This document shows, piece by piece, positions 37,133 to 46,538 of a stretch of 64,000 nt of DNA. The stretch is taken from NCBI GenBank assembly GCA_040388535.1, contig JAZKBR010000007.1, positions 130,862-194,861 on the forward strand. The letters run 5' to 3'. The position numbers and the translations under genes were made by a program. This DNA comes from Gemmatimonadota bacterium. Its GTDB lineage: Bacteria > Gemmatimonadota > Gemmatimonadetes > Gemmatimonadales > GWC2-71-9. The notes under the pieces were generated by a model. That model made no database searches and was not told the DNA's origin. It saw only the letters and a program-made list of their open reading frames with translations. How positions within the stretch are numbered: position 1 is the stretch's first letter; each line of letters opens with the position of its first letter.

Positions 37133-38295
37133 AGGTTGACGCCCTCGAAGTTTCCGGCCCGCTGCAGCGCGCCGCCAAGGACGTGCCAGGTTCCACCACA
37201 CATCACGTCGTGTATTCCTCCGTCAGGGTCGAGCACCACCAGATCGGCATCCATTCCTGTCGAAATATGCCCCTTGGAGGAAAGGCGCAACAACCTCGCG
37301 GGAGAACTCGTGAACGGTGCCAGCGCCACGCCGAGCGGCACCCCACGCCCCAGCAGGACACGCAGCGTCTCGGCCAGCGCGCCCGGCTCACCGATTCCCA
37401 TCGAGACGACCCGACCATCGTCGCCGAAGACCGGCAGACATCCACCACCGTCGGAACTCACCGAAAGTCGCTCGAGTGGTGCGCCGCTGTCGAGGTAGCG
37501 GACCACTGCGGTCGCGGCATCCCAGGCGTCTTCGTCGGGGGCGACCGGGAAAGCGGTGACATCGATGCGAGATCCGCCGTGCGCGAGAGCAATTGCTTCC
37601 TCGAAGAGTGCGCGGCGGCGATTCACGTGGGTCGGATTGAAGACTCGCGGTGGCAGCTCACTGGTCGCGATCGCCTGACGGATGAGCTCGAGGCCGCGCG
37701 GGCCGTCGCCGACGTGCAGGTGCATCACGCCGGCCTTCCCCGACATCAGCCCGCCAACGTGCGCTTCGCTTGCGAGCCGCAGGAACTCGTCGAGCGTGGG
37801 CTGACTCGAGCGATGATCGCTGATGGCACTCTTGAGGCCGATAATGCAATCGATCGTCGCAATGTCGCCGCGCACGGTGCCAGTGATGGTGACCGGCGGC
37901 ACGTGGTACCCGGCCGTCCAGCACCACGCCGAAAGTCCCTCGGCGCGCAAACCGTGAACCGCCGCGACCAATTCGGCCGGGTGGCGGGTGGCGTCGTCGG
38001 TGCCCAGCAATCCCACGACCGAGGTGATACCGTGGCGGGTGAAGCGGGAGAGTCCCAGCGGTGGGACCTTGGTCCCTGGCCCCGCTTCGCCACCGCCACC
38101 GGTGAGGTGGACGTGGGCGTCGATGAGCCCCGGAATCAGTCGGGCACCGGCCAGGTCGCGGCTTTCGACGCCGAGGGAGGCCGGAAGCGACGGCTGGGTC
38201 TCACCGATCCAGAGGATCCTGCCCGCGCCGATAAGGAGGTGACGGGTTCCGACCGCCTCGGGGGCATAGAGATCGGCATTGAGGAGGAGTTGCAT
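37129..38295 (-). CDS. iadA: Isoaspartyl (beta-aspartyl) dipeptidase IadA
   Basis: 388 aa from the ATG at 38295, near the 390 residues of E. coli IadA; the open frame upstream is antisense to the OmpA-like gene. Amidohydrolase fold with the metal site LIDAHVHLTGGGGEAGP, the carboxylated-lysine region LKSAISDHRS, histidines in THVNRR and the catalytic Asp in VSSDGGG. The enzyme cleaves beta-aspartyl dipeptides; here the substrate is almost certainly beta-Asp-Arg released by CphB, giving free Asp and Arg. As first gene of the cassette it is transcribed divergently from the OmpA-like lipoprotein over a 103-bp gap that must hold the operon promoter. Confidence 0.94.
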   Translation of the reverse strand: MQLLLNADLYAPEAVGTRHLLIGAGRILWIGETQPSLPASLGVESRDLAGARLIPGLIDAHVHLTGGGGEAGPGTKVPPLGLSRFTRHGITSVVGLLGTDDATRHPAELVAAVHGLRAEGLSAWCWTAGYHVPPVTITGTVRGDIATIDCIIGLKSAISDHRSSQPTLDEFLRLASEAHVGGLMSGKAGVMHLHVGDGPRGLELIRQAIATSELPPRVFNPTHVNRRRALFEEAIALAHGGSRIDVTAFPVAPDEDAWDAATAVVRYLDSGAPLERLSVSSDGGGCLPVFGDDGRVVSMGIGEPGALAETLRVLLGRGVPLGVALAPFTSSPARLLRLSSKGHISTGMDADLVVLDPDGGIHDVMCGGTWHVLGGALQRAGNFEGVNL

Positions 38296-38398
38296 CACGG
38301 CAGAGAATCTAGCCGGGGGCGCGGTGCTCCCGGTTGTGGGCGATCGGGCGCGGCCTTCGTCCCCCGGGCTGAGACACCCACCAGAACAGGAGATCGAA

Positions 38399-39052
38399 AT
38401 GAACATCAGACAGAACCGGCTCGCCGTGGCCGTGCTCCTTCTCGCCGGCTGCGCCACCAAGTCCCAGACCGGAGCGGTCATCGGGGCGGGTGGCGGCGCA
38501 GTGGTCGGCGGCGCGATTGGCAAGGCCACCGGCTCGACTGCCCGGGGTGCCATCATCGGCGCAGTGGTGGGCGGTGCCGCCGGGGCCCTGATCGGCGCCA
38601 AGATGGACCGGCAGGCGAAGGAACTCGAGCAGAACATCAAGGGCGCCAAGATCGAGCGCGTCGGCGAAGGGATCCAGGTCACCTTCGACAGCGGCTTGCT
38701 CTATGACTTCGACTCGGATGTCGTCAAGGCGGATGCCCGCACGAATCTCCGTGAGCTCGCGCTCTCACTCGACAAGTTCCCCGATTCCGACCTGCAGATC
38801 ATCGGGCATACCGACGCGCAGGGGAGCGATAGCTATAACCAAGCCCTCTCCGAGCGTCGCGCACGTTCGGCGGCGAGTTACCTGACTTCACAGGGCGTGG
38901 CGAATTCGCGGATCATCACCCGCGGCCTGGGCGAGTCCGAGCCGGTTGCCTCGAACGACACCGACGCAGGCCGGATGGCCAACCGTCGGGTCGAGGTAGC
39001 GATCTACGCCAATGCGGCGGCGCGGGCCGCAGCGAAGGCAAGCGCCAACTAA
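38399..39052 (+). CDS. OmpA-family lipoprotein with glycine-zipper domain
   Basis: 217 aa; ATG at 38399 with AGGAGA 5 nt upstream. Signal peptide and lipobox LLLAGC (Cys near residue 18), then a glycine-zipper segment (about 25-80; repeated GAVIGAGGGAVVGGAIG pattern) as in YMGG/17-kDa antigen proteins, then the OmpA C-terminal peptidoglycan-binding domain (about 100-205) with YDFDSDVV, IIGHTDAQGSDSYN, LSERRARSAASYL and NRRVEVAI. It ties the outer membrane to peptidoglycan, Pal/YfiB-like. Not linked in function to its neighbours. Confidence 0.93.
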   Translation: MNIRQNRLAVAVLLLAGCATKSQTGAVIGAGGGAVVGGAIGKATGSTARGAIIGAVVGGAAGALIGAKMDRQAKELEQNIKGAKIERVGEGIQVTFDSGLLYDFDSDVVKADARTNLRELALSLDKFPDSDLQIIGHTDAQGSDSYNQALSERRARSAASYLTSQGVANSRIITRGLGESEPVASNDTDAGRMANRRVEVAIYANAAARAAAKASAN

Positions 39053-39116
39053 TACTCCGGGCCGGGGCGCAGGGGCGGCTACTTTTCGGGAAACCCCTCC
39101 CGAACTGCGAGCCGCC

Positions 39117-41732
39117 ATGCGCTCCCGACCCACCCGGACTCCGCGCCCGCTCGTCGCGTATCTCGGCCTGCTCGCGCTCCTCGCCTGCAGCGCGCGCGCA
39201 CCGCTCTATCGCGACGCCTCGGCGCCAATCGAGAACCGGGTCGCCGATCTACTGAGCCGAATGACCCCCGAAGAAAAATTCGGACAGCTCTTCGCCGTCG
39301 CCGCCAACGTTGATCCGGCACGCGACTCGGTCCGCGACGGCCTCTTCGGCATCCAGTGGCGCGGCCCCGCCGCCGACTCGCTCCACCCCGATGCCACCGA
39401 ATACGCCACCCAGGTCAACACGCTGCAACGCTATTTCGTCGAGCGCACGCGCCTCGGCATCCCGGTGATCTTCTTCGAGGAAGGTCTGCACGGGCTCACT
39501 CTGCCGGGGGCGACCGTCTTTCCGCAGGCCATTGGTCTCGCCGCGAGCTGGGATACCGCTCTGATGCGGCGCGTGAGTACGACGATTGCGGGCGAGGCCG
39601 CGAGTCGCGGGGTGCGCCAGATCCTCTCCCCGGTGATCAACCTCGCCACTGATGTGCGCTGGGGCCGGACCGAGGAGAGCTACGGCGAGGATCCGCTGCT
39701 CACCAGCGCGATGGCGGTCGCCTTCATTGCTCCCTTCGAACGGCGCGGAGTCATCACCACACCAAAGCATTTCGTGTCCAACGTCGGCGACGGCGGCCGC
39801 GACAGCTACCCGGTCAACAGCGGTCGGCGCTGGATGGAGGAGACCGTCTTCGCCCCGTTCGAGGCCGCGATCCGGCAAGCGGGGGCGCGCTCGATCATGG
39901 CGGCGTACAACTCGGTCGATGGCGAACCCGCCTCGGCGAGCCACTGGCTGTTGACGGAGGTGCTGCGCCAGCGCTGGGGATTCAACGGCTTCGTCATTTC
40001 GGACGCCGGTGGAGTGGGCGGGGCGAATGTGCTCCACAACACGGCCGGCAGTTACGCAGAGGCCGGGGCGCGGGCGATTCCGGCCGGCCTCGATGTGATC
40101 TTCCAGACTTCGGTCGCGCATCGGCAACTCTTCTGGCCGGCTTTCCACGATGGTAGCATCCCCGCGGCTGCGATTGACGCCGCGGTATCGCGAGTGCTCC
40201 GCGCGAAGTTCGAGCTCGGCCTCTTCGAACATCCCTATGTGGCCGTGGACAGTGTCGTCGGGCCGAACGCAGCGTCACACGAGCTCGCGCGTGAGGCGGC
40301 GGCCGCGTCACTCACCTTGCTGCGGAACGAGGGCAATACCCTTCCCTTCTCATCCGCGGTGCGCACACTCGCTGTTATCGGTGCGGACGCGGCCGAGGCG
40401 CGCCTCGGCGGCTACAGCGGCCCGGGAGCGAATCGTGAGAGCATTCTCACCGGGCTGCGGAGCATCCTCCCCGCCGAAGGAGCGATCCGCTACGAACCAG
40501 GCGTGCCACGTCTTTCTGGCGACCTTGCTGCGATTCCTGATTCCACTTTCGGCGCCGGGCTGTCAGCAGAGTATTTCGATAACATCGCCCTCACTGGGTC
40601 GGCGCGGGTTCACCGCACCGACCGCAACGTGAATTTTTCGTGGCCCTTCGGCGGCCCGGATTCCACGCTCGCTTACGGCTGGTACTCGGCGCGGTGGCAA
40701 GGCGACTTCACGGCACCGCTCGGCGAGTCGACGTCACTGGTCGTGACCGGTGACGACGGCTACCGCCTCTATCTCGATGATGTGCTCGTGGTAGATCGAT
40801 GGCGCAAGGAATCATTCCACAGCGACAGCGCCGCGCTCACCCCCGGGCATCGCTACCGGCTGCGACTGGAATATTTCGAGAATAGCGGTGCCGGACAGAT
40901 CCGGTTGCAGTGGCGCCGCGGCCAGGGAGCAGCGTGGCAAGCCGCCATCGCACGAGCCGTCGCAAGCGCACGGAGCAGTGATGCCACCGTGATTGTTGCC
41001 GGGATCGAGGAAGGTGAGTTTCGCGATCGCGCCTCGCTGCGCCTGCCGGGGCATCAGGAAGAACTGATCCGCGCAGTGGCTGCCACCGGGCGCCCGTTTG
41101 CCGTGGTGCTCATCGGGGGCAGCGCGATCACGATGTCGGAGTGGGTCGGCAAGGTCGGCGCGGTTCTGTTGGCGTGGTACCCAGGCGAGACCGGGGGGAG
41201 TGCCGTCGCTGATGCCCTCTTCGGAAGAAGCAATCCGGCCGGTCGGCTGCCGATCACCTTCCCGCTATCCGAAGGTCAGCTGCCGTTGAGCTACTGGCAT
41301 CTCCCGACCGGGCGAGGCGATGACTACGCCGACCTCAGTGGACGGCCACTCTTTCCCTTCGGACACGGGCTCAGTTATACACACTTTGAATACAGCGGAC
41401 TGGTGGTCCCCGCCAGTGCGCAACGCGGCGATTCGATAACCGTCAGATTCCGGATCACGAACACCGGCACTCGCGATGGCGATGAAGTGGCCCAGCTCTA
41501 CCTCCGCACCCAGGTCTCGCGGGTCGCTCGGCCAGTGCTGGCATTGGCCGGATTCACACGGTTTCGACTCAAGGCGGGCGAGTCTCGCGATGTGGTACTC
41601 CGGCTCCCCCCGGAGCGTTTCGCCATCCTGGATCCGTCGCTCAAGCGTGTCGTGGAACGGGGCCGATTCGTCATTCTCGTGGGCGCCTCTTCCGCTGACC
41701 TCCGACTCCGGGGCACCCTCGACATCAGATAG
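39117..41732 (+). CDS. GH3 beta-glycosidase with PA14 insert (exported)
   Basis: 871 aa from the ATG at 39117, chosen because it begins the signal peptide (PLVAYLGLLALLACS, with a possible lipobox LLAC). GH3 N-terminal TIM barrel (about 35-370) with KHFVSNVGDGGR and the nucleophile Asp296 in FVISDAGG; GH3 C-terminal domain from about 400; a PA14 domain is inserted at about 480-610 (SAEYFDN..., VVTGDDGYRLYLDDVLV, YFENSGAGQIRLQW), then the fibronectin-III-like end domain with PFGHGLSYTHFEYS. Such enzymes remove glucose, xylose or arabinose from the non-reducing end of plant or microbial glycans. The arabinose genes downstream favour a pentose-containing substrate, an inference. A TACTTT box lies at 39079-39084. 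Confidence 0.92.
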   Translation: MRSRPTRTPRPLVAYLGLLALLACSARAPLYRDASAPIENRVADLLSRMTPEEKFGQLFAVAANVDPARDSVRDGLFGIQWRGPAADSLHPDATEYATQVNTLQRYFVERTRLGIPVIFFEEGLHGLTLPGATVFPQAIGLAASWDTALMRRVSTTIAGEAASRGVRQILSPVINLATDVRWGRTEESYGEDPLLTSAMAVAFIAPFERRGVITTPKHFVSNVGDGGRDSYPVNSGRRWMEETVFAPFEAAIRQAGARSIMAAYNSVDGEPASASHWLLTEVLRQRWGFNGFVISDAGGVGGANVLHNTAGSYAEAGARAIPAGLDVIFQTSVAHRQLFWPAFHDGSIPAAAIDAAVSRVLRAKFELGLFEHPYVAVDSVVGPNAASHELAREAAAASLTLLRNEGNTLPFSSAVRTLAVIGADAAEARLGGYSGPGANRESILTGLRSILPAEGAIRYEPGVPRLSGDLAAIPDSTFGAGLSAEYFDNIALTGSARVHRTDRNVNFSWPFGGPDSTLAYGWYSARWQGDFTAPLGESTSLVVTGDDGYRLYLDDVLVVDRWRKESFHSDSAALTPGHRYRLRLEYFENSGAGQIRLQWRRGQGAAWQAAIARAVASARSSDATVIVAGIEEGEFRDRASLRLPGHQEELIRAVAATGRPFAVVLIGGSAITMSEWVGKVGAVLLAWYPGETGGSAVADALFGRSNPAGRLPITFPLSEGQLPLSYWHLPTGRGDDYADLSGRPLFPFGHGLSYTHFEYSGLVVPASAQRGDSITVRFRITNTGTRDGDEVAQLYLRTQVSRVARPVLALAGFTRFRLKAGESRDVVLRLPPERFAILDPSLKRVVERGRFVILVGASSADLRLRGTLDIR

Positions 41733-41755
41733 CACCCCCGACTGGAGTTCACACG

Positions 41756-42373
41756 ATGACTCGGACCAGCACCGCCTTGCTCCTGCTGCTCATCCCTCTG
41801 GCAGGCTGCGGCGACCGTACCAACACGAAAACCGACTCCACCACGGTTGCCGGCCAGCCCGCCACACCGGCACCAACACCACCGCCTGCAAGCCCTGCCA
41901 CCGATCCGTCGGCGCACGCCCAGCCGGGAGCCTTCGTGGTGAAGGCGGACGAGTTCAACTCGTACAAGACCGGCCTGACGCTCGCGAAGTTCAATGAGGC
42001 GATCGGTGAGCAGCTCAAGCCGAAGTACGATATCAGTCCCGAGTGTGACTTCCTGCGACCCGCGAAATTCCCCAAGGGCGTCACGGCGATGATCATCCAC
42101 GACACCATCGTCCGCTTCGACATCGACAGCGCGGGGATCCTCACCAGCGAAGGCGCCGGCGTGGGGGATACTGAGGCGCGAGTCAAGGAACTCTACCCCG
42201 GGCAGGTCAAGGTGCAGCCGCACAAGTACACCGGGCCGACCGGACACTACCTTGTGGTGACGCCGAAGGGCGATGCGCTCCACCAGATGATCTTCGAAAC
42301 CGATGGCAAGAAGGTGCTGAACTATCGCGTCGGGAATCGCCCCGCCGTCGAACTTGTCGAAGGGTGTTCCTGA
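41756..42373 (+). CDS. Hypothetical lipoprotein
   Basis: 205 aa. Signal peptide with lipobox IPLAGC (Cys near residue 18), then a Thr/Pro/Ala-rich linker (about 20-55) and a globular domain without a recognised motif. The C-terminal half has a DUF-like pattern (IHDTIVRFDIDSAGILTSEGAGVGDTEARVKELYPG) seen in small periplasmic proteins that follow a metal- or ligand-tracking fold; I cannot name the function. It follows the GH3 gene by 23 nt and may be part of the same transcript. Confidence 0.8.
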   Translation: MTRTSTALLLLLIPLAGCGDRTNTKTDSTTVAGQPATPAPTPPPASPATDPSAHAQPGAFVVKADEFNSYKTGLTLAKFNEAIGEQLKPKYDISPECDFLRPAKFPKGVTAMIIHDTIVRFDIDSAGILTSEGAGVGDTEARVKELYPGQVKVQPHKYTGPTGHYLVVTPKGDALHQMIFETDGKKVLNYRVGNRPAVELVEGCS

Positions 42374-42448
42374 TCGCTGGCGACGCCTTCGGGCTCGCGC
42401 TATACTCAGCACGCTGCCACGCCTTCCTGCCTTCCCCGGAGCGCCCGC

Positions 42449-44239
42449 GTGTCTGATTCGATGAACCGTCGCGACTGGATCCGGGTAGTTGGGGCGGCCA
42501 GCGCCGCGCTGCCGCTCGTGACGCACGAGGAATCACCAGCACCGGTCGCGCCCCCGGAGCCGCTACCGGATGGCACCATCTCCGATCTGGCCTCGACGAG
42601 CGACGTGTTCATCCCGCCGCGCGGCGATGGCTACATGAAGTTCTCCTTCGATTTTCCCGAGCCCGTTGTCTCGTTCGGACCGTATCGTTTCGGCTTCATG
42701 GTCTTCACCGACGAAAACTCCTACGGCCTCGATCGCGCCTCCCTCTCGGCCCACGTGACTGGCGACACGATGGAAGTTCGCTGTGACGGCTTCGTGTGGG
42801 CGGGGGGTCAGCAACACTCGAAGGGCTCGCTCCGCGCGACCTTCCGTCGCACCGGCAGCATCATCGAATGGGATGTGACCGTAGCAATGCCTCACCCGGT
42901 CAAGACCGTGACCACAGTGATTCGCGATATCCCGCGCGGCAAGGTCGGCTTCGGTGGCGGCGGCGCGAATGACCGGAAAGATGATGAGCTCCTCGCCGCA
43001 TATCCGTTCGGCGGCGGCGACCTGCACGGCCCCGGCGCCGGCCAGAGCATGGGCACACCGCTCGCCGTAGTGCAGCCCGCCGATGGTCGCTTCATCGCGA
43101 TCTCGCCCCTCGACAATCGTGTTCGCCCCAAGCGATTCTATTTCCAGCCGGGAGAATCCGCCTATCGAGTCGAGGCGATCTACGAGCACGACGGCTGGCG
43201 CAATGACACGCAAGTCACCGTACCGCGCTACCGCATCGCCGAGGGGAAAAGCTTCGACGAGGCTGTTGCGCCGCACTACGACTTCATCGAGCGCAGCTTC
43301 CATCTCCCGCCCTGGGAGAGCCGTGCGGACATCCCGAAGTGGACCCGCGATCTCGCACTCGCAGTGACCCTGCACGGGATGCACTACACCGGTTTCATCT
43401 TCAACGACTACGCCCAGCAGCTTGCCATTCTCCGCTGGATCGCGACCCAGATCCCTCCCGAGCGTGTGCTCGTCTTCCTCGCGGCCTGGGATGGGCGCTA
43501 CTACTGGGACTATCCCAACTACACCGTACCGGCACGGATGGGTGGCGAAGCCGGCTTTCACGCCCTGATCTCCGAAGCCCGCAAACTCGGCTTCCGGATG
43601 ATGCCGATGTTCGGGACCAACGCCGCCAATCGCAAGCTTCCGGCGTGGTCGAAGATCGCGAAGGGTGCCACCTACAAGATCGAAGGCGACATCTACAACC
43701 TGAACTGGGTCGACTGGAACAACGATCGACACCAGGATGGCTGGCTGACCTACATGAACCTCGGCGCGCCCGAGTGGCGCAACTGGCTCGCGGGCCGCAT
43801 CGATGATGTCATCACTCGCTTCGGTGTCGACGCCTACTTCCTCGATATTGTGGGCGGCCACGTCAACAGCACCAACGGTGATATGCACGAGGGAACGCGG
43901 CAGCTGGTCGCGACGCTGCGGGCGAAGCACCCCGAGGTGCTCCCGGTGGGAGAAATGGGCTACGATGCACTCTACGAATTCATCGGCTTCTATCAGGTCG
44001 GCACCGGCTCCCGATTCCGGAAATACACCCGCTCGTTCCAGCACCTGAGTTCTCCGGCACCCGGGCGTGGCTCCAGCGGCGTCCACGAGAGTGGCTTCGG
44101 CCGCTTCGACAACACCTCGATGAATCTCTTTCCGGGTGCCCTTCCTACCTTGCAGGTAGTCGATGACACATTCACGAAGCATCGGGCCGAGATGACCGAG
44201 ATCATTCGTCGCGCGCGCCAGCGGGCGAGCATCACATGA
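42449..44239 (+). CDS. Tat-exported putative glycoside hydrolase
   Basis: 596 aa. The GTG at 42449 has GGAG 7 nt upstream; the ATG at 42461 is an alternative. The twin-arginine signal NRRDWIRVVGAAS (Arg7-Arg8) suggests export of a folded, possibly cofactor-bearing enzyme. An N-terminal beta-sandwich (about 45-270) is followed by a TIM-barrel-like region (about 290-560) with VDAYFLDIVGG (Asp466) and LPVGEMGYDALY (Glu502), candidates for nucleophile and acid/base as in clan GH-D-like enzymes. No GH family could be assigned by eye. Its ATGA overlap with araD argues that it supplies L-arabinose or a related sugar. A TATACT box lies at 42401-42406. Confidence 0.72.
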   Translation: MSDSMNRRDWIRVVGAASAALPLVTHEESPAPVAPPEPLPDGTISDLASTSDVFIPPRGDGYMKFSFDFPEPVVSFGPYRFGFMVFTDENSYGLDRASLSAHVTGDTMEVRCDGFVWAGGQQHSKGSLRATFRRTGSIIEWDVTVAMPHPVKTVTTVIRDIPRGKVGFGGGGANDRKDDELLAAYPFGGGDLHGPGAGQSMGTPLAVVQPADGRFIAISPLDNRVRPKRFYFQPGESAYRVEAIYEHDGWRNDTQVTVPRYRIAEGKSFDEAVAPHYDFIERSFHLPPWESRADIPKWTRDLALAVTLHGMHYTGFIFNDYAQQLAILRWIATQIPPERVLVFLAAWDGRYYWDYPNYTVPARMGGEAGFHALISEARKLGFRMMPMFGTNAANRKLPAWSKIAKGATYKIEGDIYNLNWVDWNNDRHQDGWLTYMNLGAPEWRNWLAGRIDDVITRFGVDAYFLDIVGGHVNSTNGDMHEGTRQLVATLRAKHPEVLPVGEMGYDALYEFIGFYQVGTGSRFRKYTRSFQHLSSPAPGRGSSGVHESGFGRFDNTSMNLFPGALPTLQVVDDTFTKHRAEMTEIIRRARQRASIT

Positions 44240-44952
44240 CCACGCGCCCCGATCTCGCCTCCCTCCGGAAGGAGGTCCTTGAAGCCAACCTCGCCATCGC
44301 CGAGCGCGGCCTCGCCAAGTTCACCTTCGGCAACGCGAGCGCCATCCACCGCAGCAGCGGGCTCGTCGTCATCAAGCCGAGCGGCGTCCCCTACTGGCAA
44401 CTCAAGGCCAGCGACCTGGTCGTGACCGACCTCAGCGGCACTGTGGTGGAAGGCACCCTGCGGCCCTCGTCCGACCTGATGACGCACCTGGTACTCTACC
44501 GCGCCTTTGCCGCGATCGGTGGCGTGGTCCACACCCACTCCCATTACGCGACCGTGTGGGCGCAGAGTGGCCAGGACCTTCCCTGCCTCGGCACCACCCA
44601 CGCCGACTATTTCCACGGCGCGATTCCGGTGACCGCCTCACTCGACGCCGCGGCCATTGCCACCGACTACGAGGCCAATACCGGACACGCGATCGTGCAG
44701 CGCCTCGGCAACCAGGATCCGATGACGATGCCGGCGGTGCTGGTGGCGAGTCACGCGAGTTTTTGCTGGGGAACTACGGTGACTGCAGCCGTGGAAGTGG
44801 CCGCATTGCTCGAGGAAGTCGCCGAGATGGCGTACCACACCCGCACGCTGCGCCCCGACATCGCGCCTGTCGCGAGTGAACTGCTGGACCGCCACTTCCT
44901 GCGCAAGCACGGCTCTGCGGCCACCTACGGCCAGGACGACGCTTCGCGCTAG
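44236..44952 (+). CDS. araD: L-ribulose-5-phosphate 4-epimerase AraD
   Basis: 238 aa, class II aldolase/adducin fold, cytoplasmic. Diagnostic stretches: FTFGNASAIHR and KPSGVPY (phosphate and substrate loop), zinc ligands in VVHTHSHYAT, GTTHADYFHGAIPVT, and SHASFCWGTTVTAAVE. The last two motifs separate AraD from fuculose-phosphate aldolase. It turns L-ribulose-5-phosphate into D-xylulose-5-phosphate, the last step of L-arabinose breakdown. The ATG overlaps the preceding stop, and its TAG interlocks with the TAG of convergent araB (shared CTAG). Confidence 0.92.
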   Translation: MTTRPDLASLRKEVLEANLAIAERGLAKFTFGNASAIHRSSGLVVIKPSGVPYWQLKASDLVVTDLSGTVVEGTLRPSSDLMTHLVLYRAFAAIGGVVHTHSHYATVWAQSGQDLPCLGTTHADYFHGAIPVTASLDAAAIATDYEANTGHAIVQRLGNQDPMTMPAVLVASHASFCWGTTVTAAVEVAALLEEVAEMAYHTRTLRPDIAPVASELLDRHFLRKHGSAATYGQDDASR

Positions 44953-46535
44953 TGCTGCTTGCCGTGCTCCCGCTCGGCAATCGCACGCAACCTGGGCAGG
45001 ACTTCGCCAACGCCGATGGGAGCTGAGCCTGGCGTGCCCATCGCGAAGTAGAGTTGCCGGAATATCGGATAGAGTTCCTGATAGACCGCGTGTGCCGCCG
45101 GGTCTGGCTCGACGATCAGGTAAGGTGGGCAGAGCGCGGCCTGTGCTTCGCGGATGCTGCCAAAGGTTCCGGCGGCCAGGAAGGCGAAGATTGCCGACCC
45201 CAGGCTGGTGACTGCGCGCTGGGGCACGAGCACGGGGACGCCCAGCACGTTCGCATAGACCTGGTTGAGGACCGCGTTCTTCTGCGGGATCCCGCCGCCG
45301 TGAATTACTCGACGGATCGGCACCCCGTGCTCGGCCATCCGGTCGAGAATGATGCGCGTGTGCATTGCCGTGCCTTCGATGGCAGCGAAGAGTGTGTCTG
45401 GGGCGGTGTGATTGAGATTCCAGCCGAGCGTGACGCCGCCGAGATCAGCATTGACCAGCACGGTGCGGTCGCCGTTGTCCCAGGTGAGATGCAGCAGCCC
45501 GGTCTGCCCGGCGCGATGGGCCGCCAGCTGCTCCGTGAGGGCCGAAAGCGAAGCGGCGTGGCGCGCGGCGAGCGCCTCAAAGATGTAGCCGCAACCCGAG
45601 AGACCCGCCTCTACCCCAACCAGCGCCGGATCGATCGACCCCTGCACTACCCCGCAGACTCCCGGCACACATTCCGCATCGCGCGCAATCGCCATAATGC
45701 AGGTGGCGGTGCCGATGACATTCACGACGTCGCCCTCCACGATGCCTGCGCCGATGGCATCCCAGTGGGCGTCGAAGGCACCCACGGGAATGGGAATTCC
45801 CTCACGCAGCCCGAGGCGAGTGGCCCACTCGCCCGTCAGCGTGCCCGCGATGACGTCGGAGGTATGAAATGGCGAGTCGAGCTTCGCGCGCACCCCGGCG
45901 AGCAGCGGATCGACCGCGACGAGGAACTCCTCGGACGGCAGCCCTCCAGCTTCCGGGTACCAGAGCCATTTGTGGCCGGCGGCACAGATACTCCTGGGGA
46001 CTTCCCGTGGATCGGTGATTCCGCAGAGCACGGCAGCAACCATGTCGCAGTGCTCGAGCGCGGTCACCATCTCGCCCTTCCGACCGGGGTTCTGCCGCAG
46101 CCAGTGCAGCACCTTGGCGAAGCCCCACTCCGAGCTGTAGACACCGCCACAGCGCTCGATCGCCGGCAGCCGCCACTCCTGGGCCACGGCAGTGATGCGG
46201 GCCGCTTCGGCCTTGGCGCGGTGATCGCACCAGAGGTAATAGTCATCGAGCGGCTCGAGTCCTTCACCGACGATCACCACGGTGGAGCCGGTGGTGTCAA
46301 GGGCGATTGCCGCGACATCGTGGCCGGGCACGGCCGCTGCTGCGAGTGCGCGCGACATCGCGAGTTCCAGGGCTGCCATATGATCGCGATGCGACTGGGT
46401 AGCGAAATCAGGATTCCGCGGATCGCGGCGCACCAGATACTCGGCCACGCCGGAGCCGACTGGCCCGCGCGCGCTGTCGACCAGTGCGACGCGGACACTC
46501 TGGGTCCCGAAGTCCACCCCGGCGACAATCGTCAT
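44949..46535 (-). CDS. araB: Ribulokinase AraB
   Basis: 528 aa, FGGY carbohydrate kinase. N-terminal ATPase-fold DFGTQSVRVAL, ALDTTGSTVV, YLWCDHRA, the AraB-type loop around PIPVGAFDAHWDAIGAG (catalytic Asp), and the C-terminal HGGGIPQKNAVLNQ adenosine site. It phosphorylates L-ribulose (also other ribuloses) with ATP. The gene starts 3 nt after the isomerase stop, so araB and the isomerase are one operon transcribed towards araD. Confidence 0.93.
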   Translation of the reverse strand: MTIVAGVDFGTQSVRVALVDSARGPVGSGVAEYLVRRDPRNPDFATQSHRDHMAALELAMSRALAAAAVPGHDVAAIALDTTGSTVVIVGEGLEPLDDYYLWCDHRAKAEAARITAVAQEWRLPAIERCGGVYSSEWGFAKVLHWLRQNPGRKGEMVTALEHCDMVAAVLCGITDPREVPRSICAAGHKWLWYPEAGGLPSEEFLVAVDPLLAGVRAKLDSPFHTSDVIAGTLTGEWATRLGLREGIPIPVGAFDAHWDAIGAGIVEGDVVNVIGTATCIMAIARDAECVPGVCGVVQGSIDPALVGVEAGLSGCGYIFEALAARHAASLSALTEQLAAHRAGQTGLLHLTWDNGDRTVLVNADLGGVTLGWNLNHTAPDTLFAAIEGTAMHTRIILDRMAEHGVPIRRVIHGGGIPQKNAVLNQVYANVLGVPVLVPQRAVTSLGSAIFAFLAAGTFGSIREAQAALCPPYLIVEPDPAAHAVYQELYPIFRQLYFAMGTPGSAPIGVGEVLPRLRAIAEREHGKQH

Positions 46536-46538
46536 CGA

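Noticed and set aside
36922-38706. 594-codon plus-strand open frame across iadA and cphB
   Set aside because: Antisense to two recognised cyanophycin genes and partly over the divergent promoter; no protein-like features.
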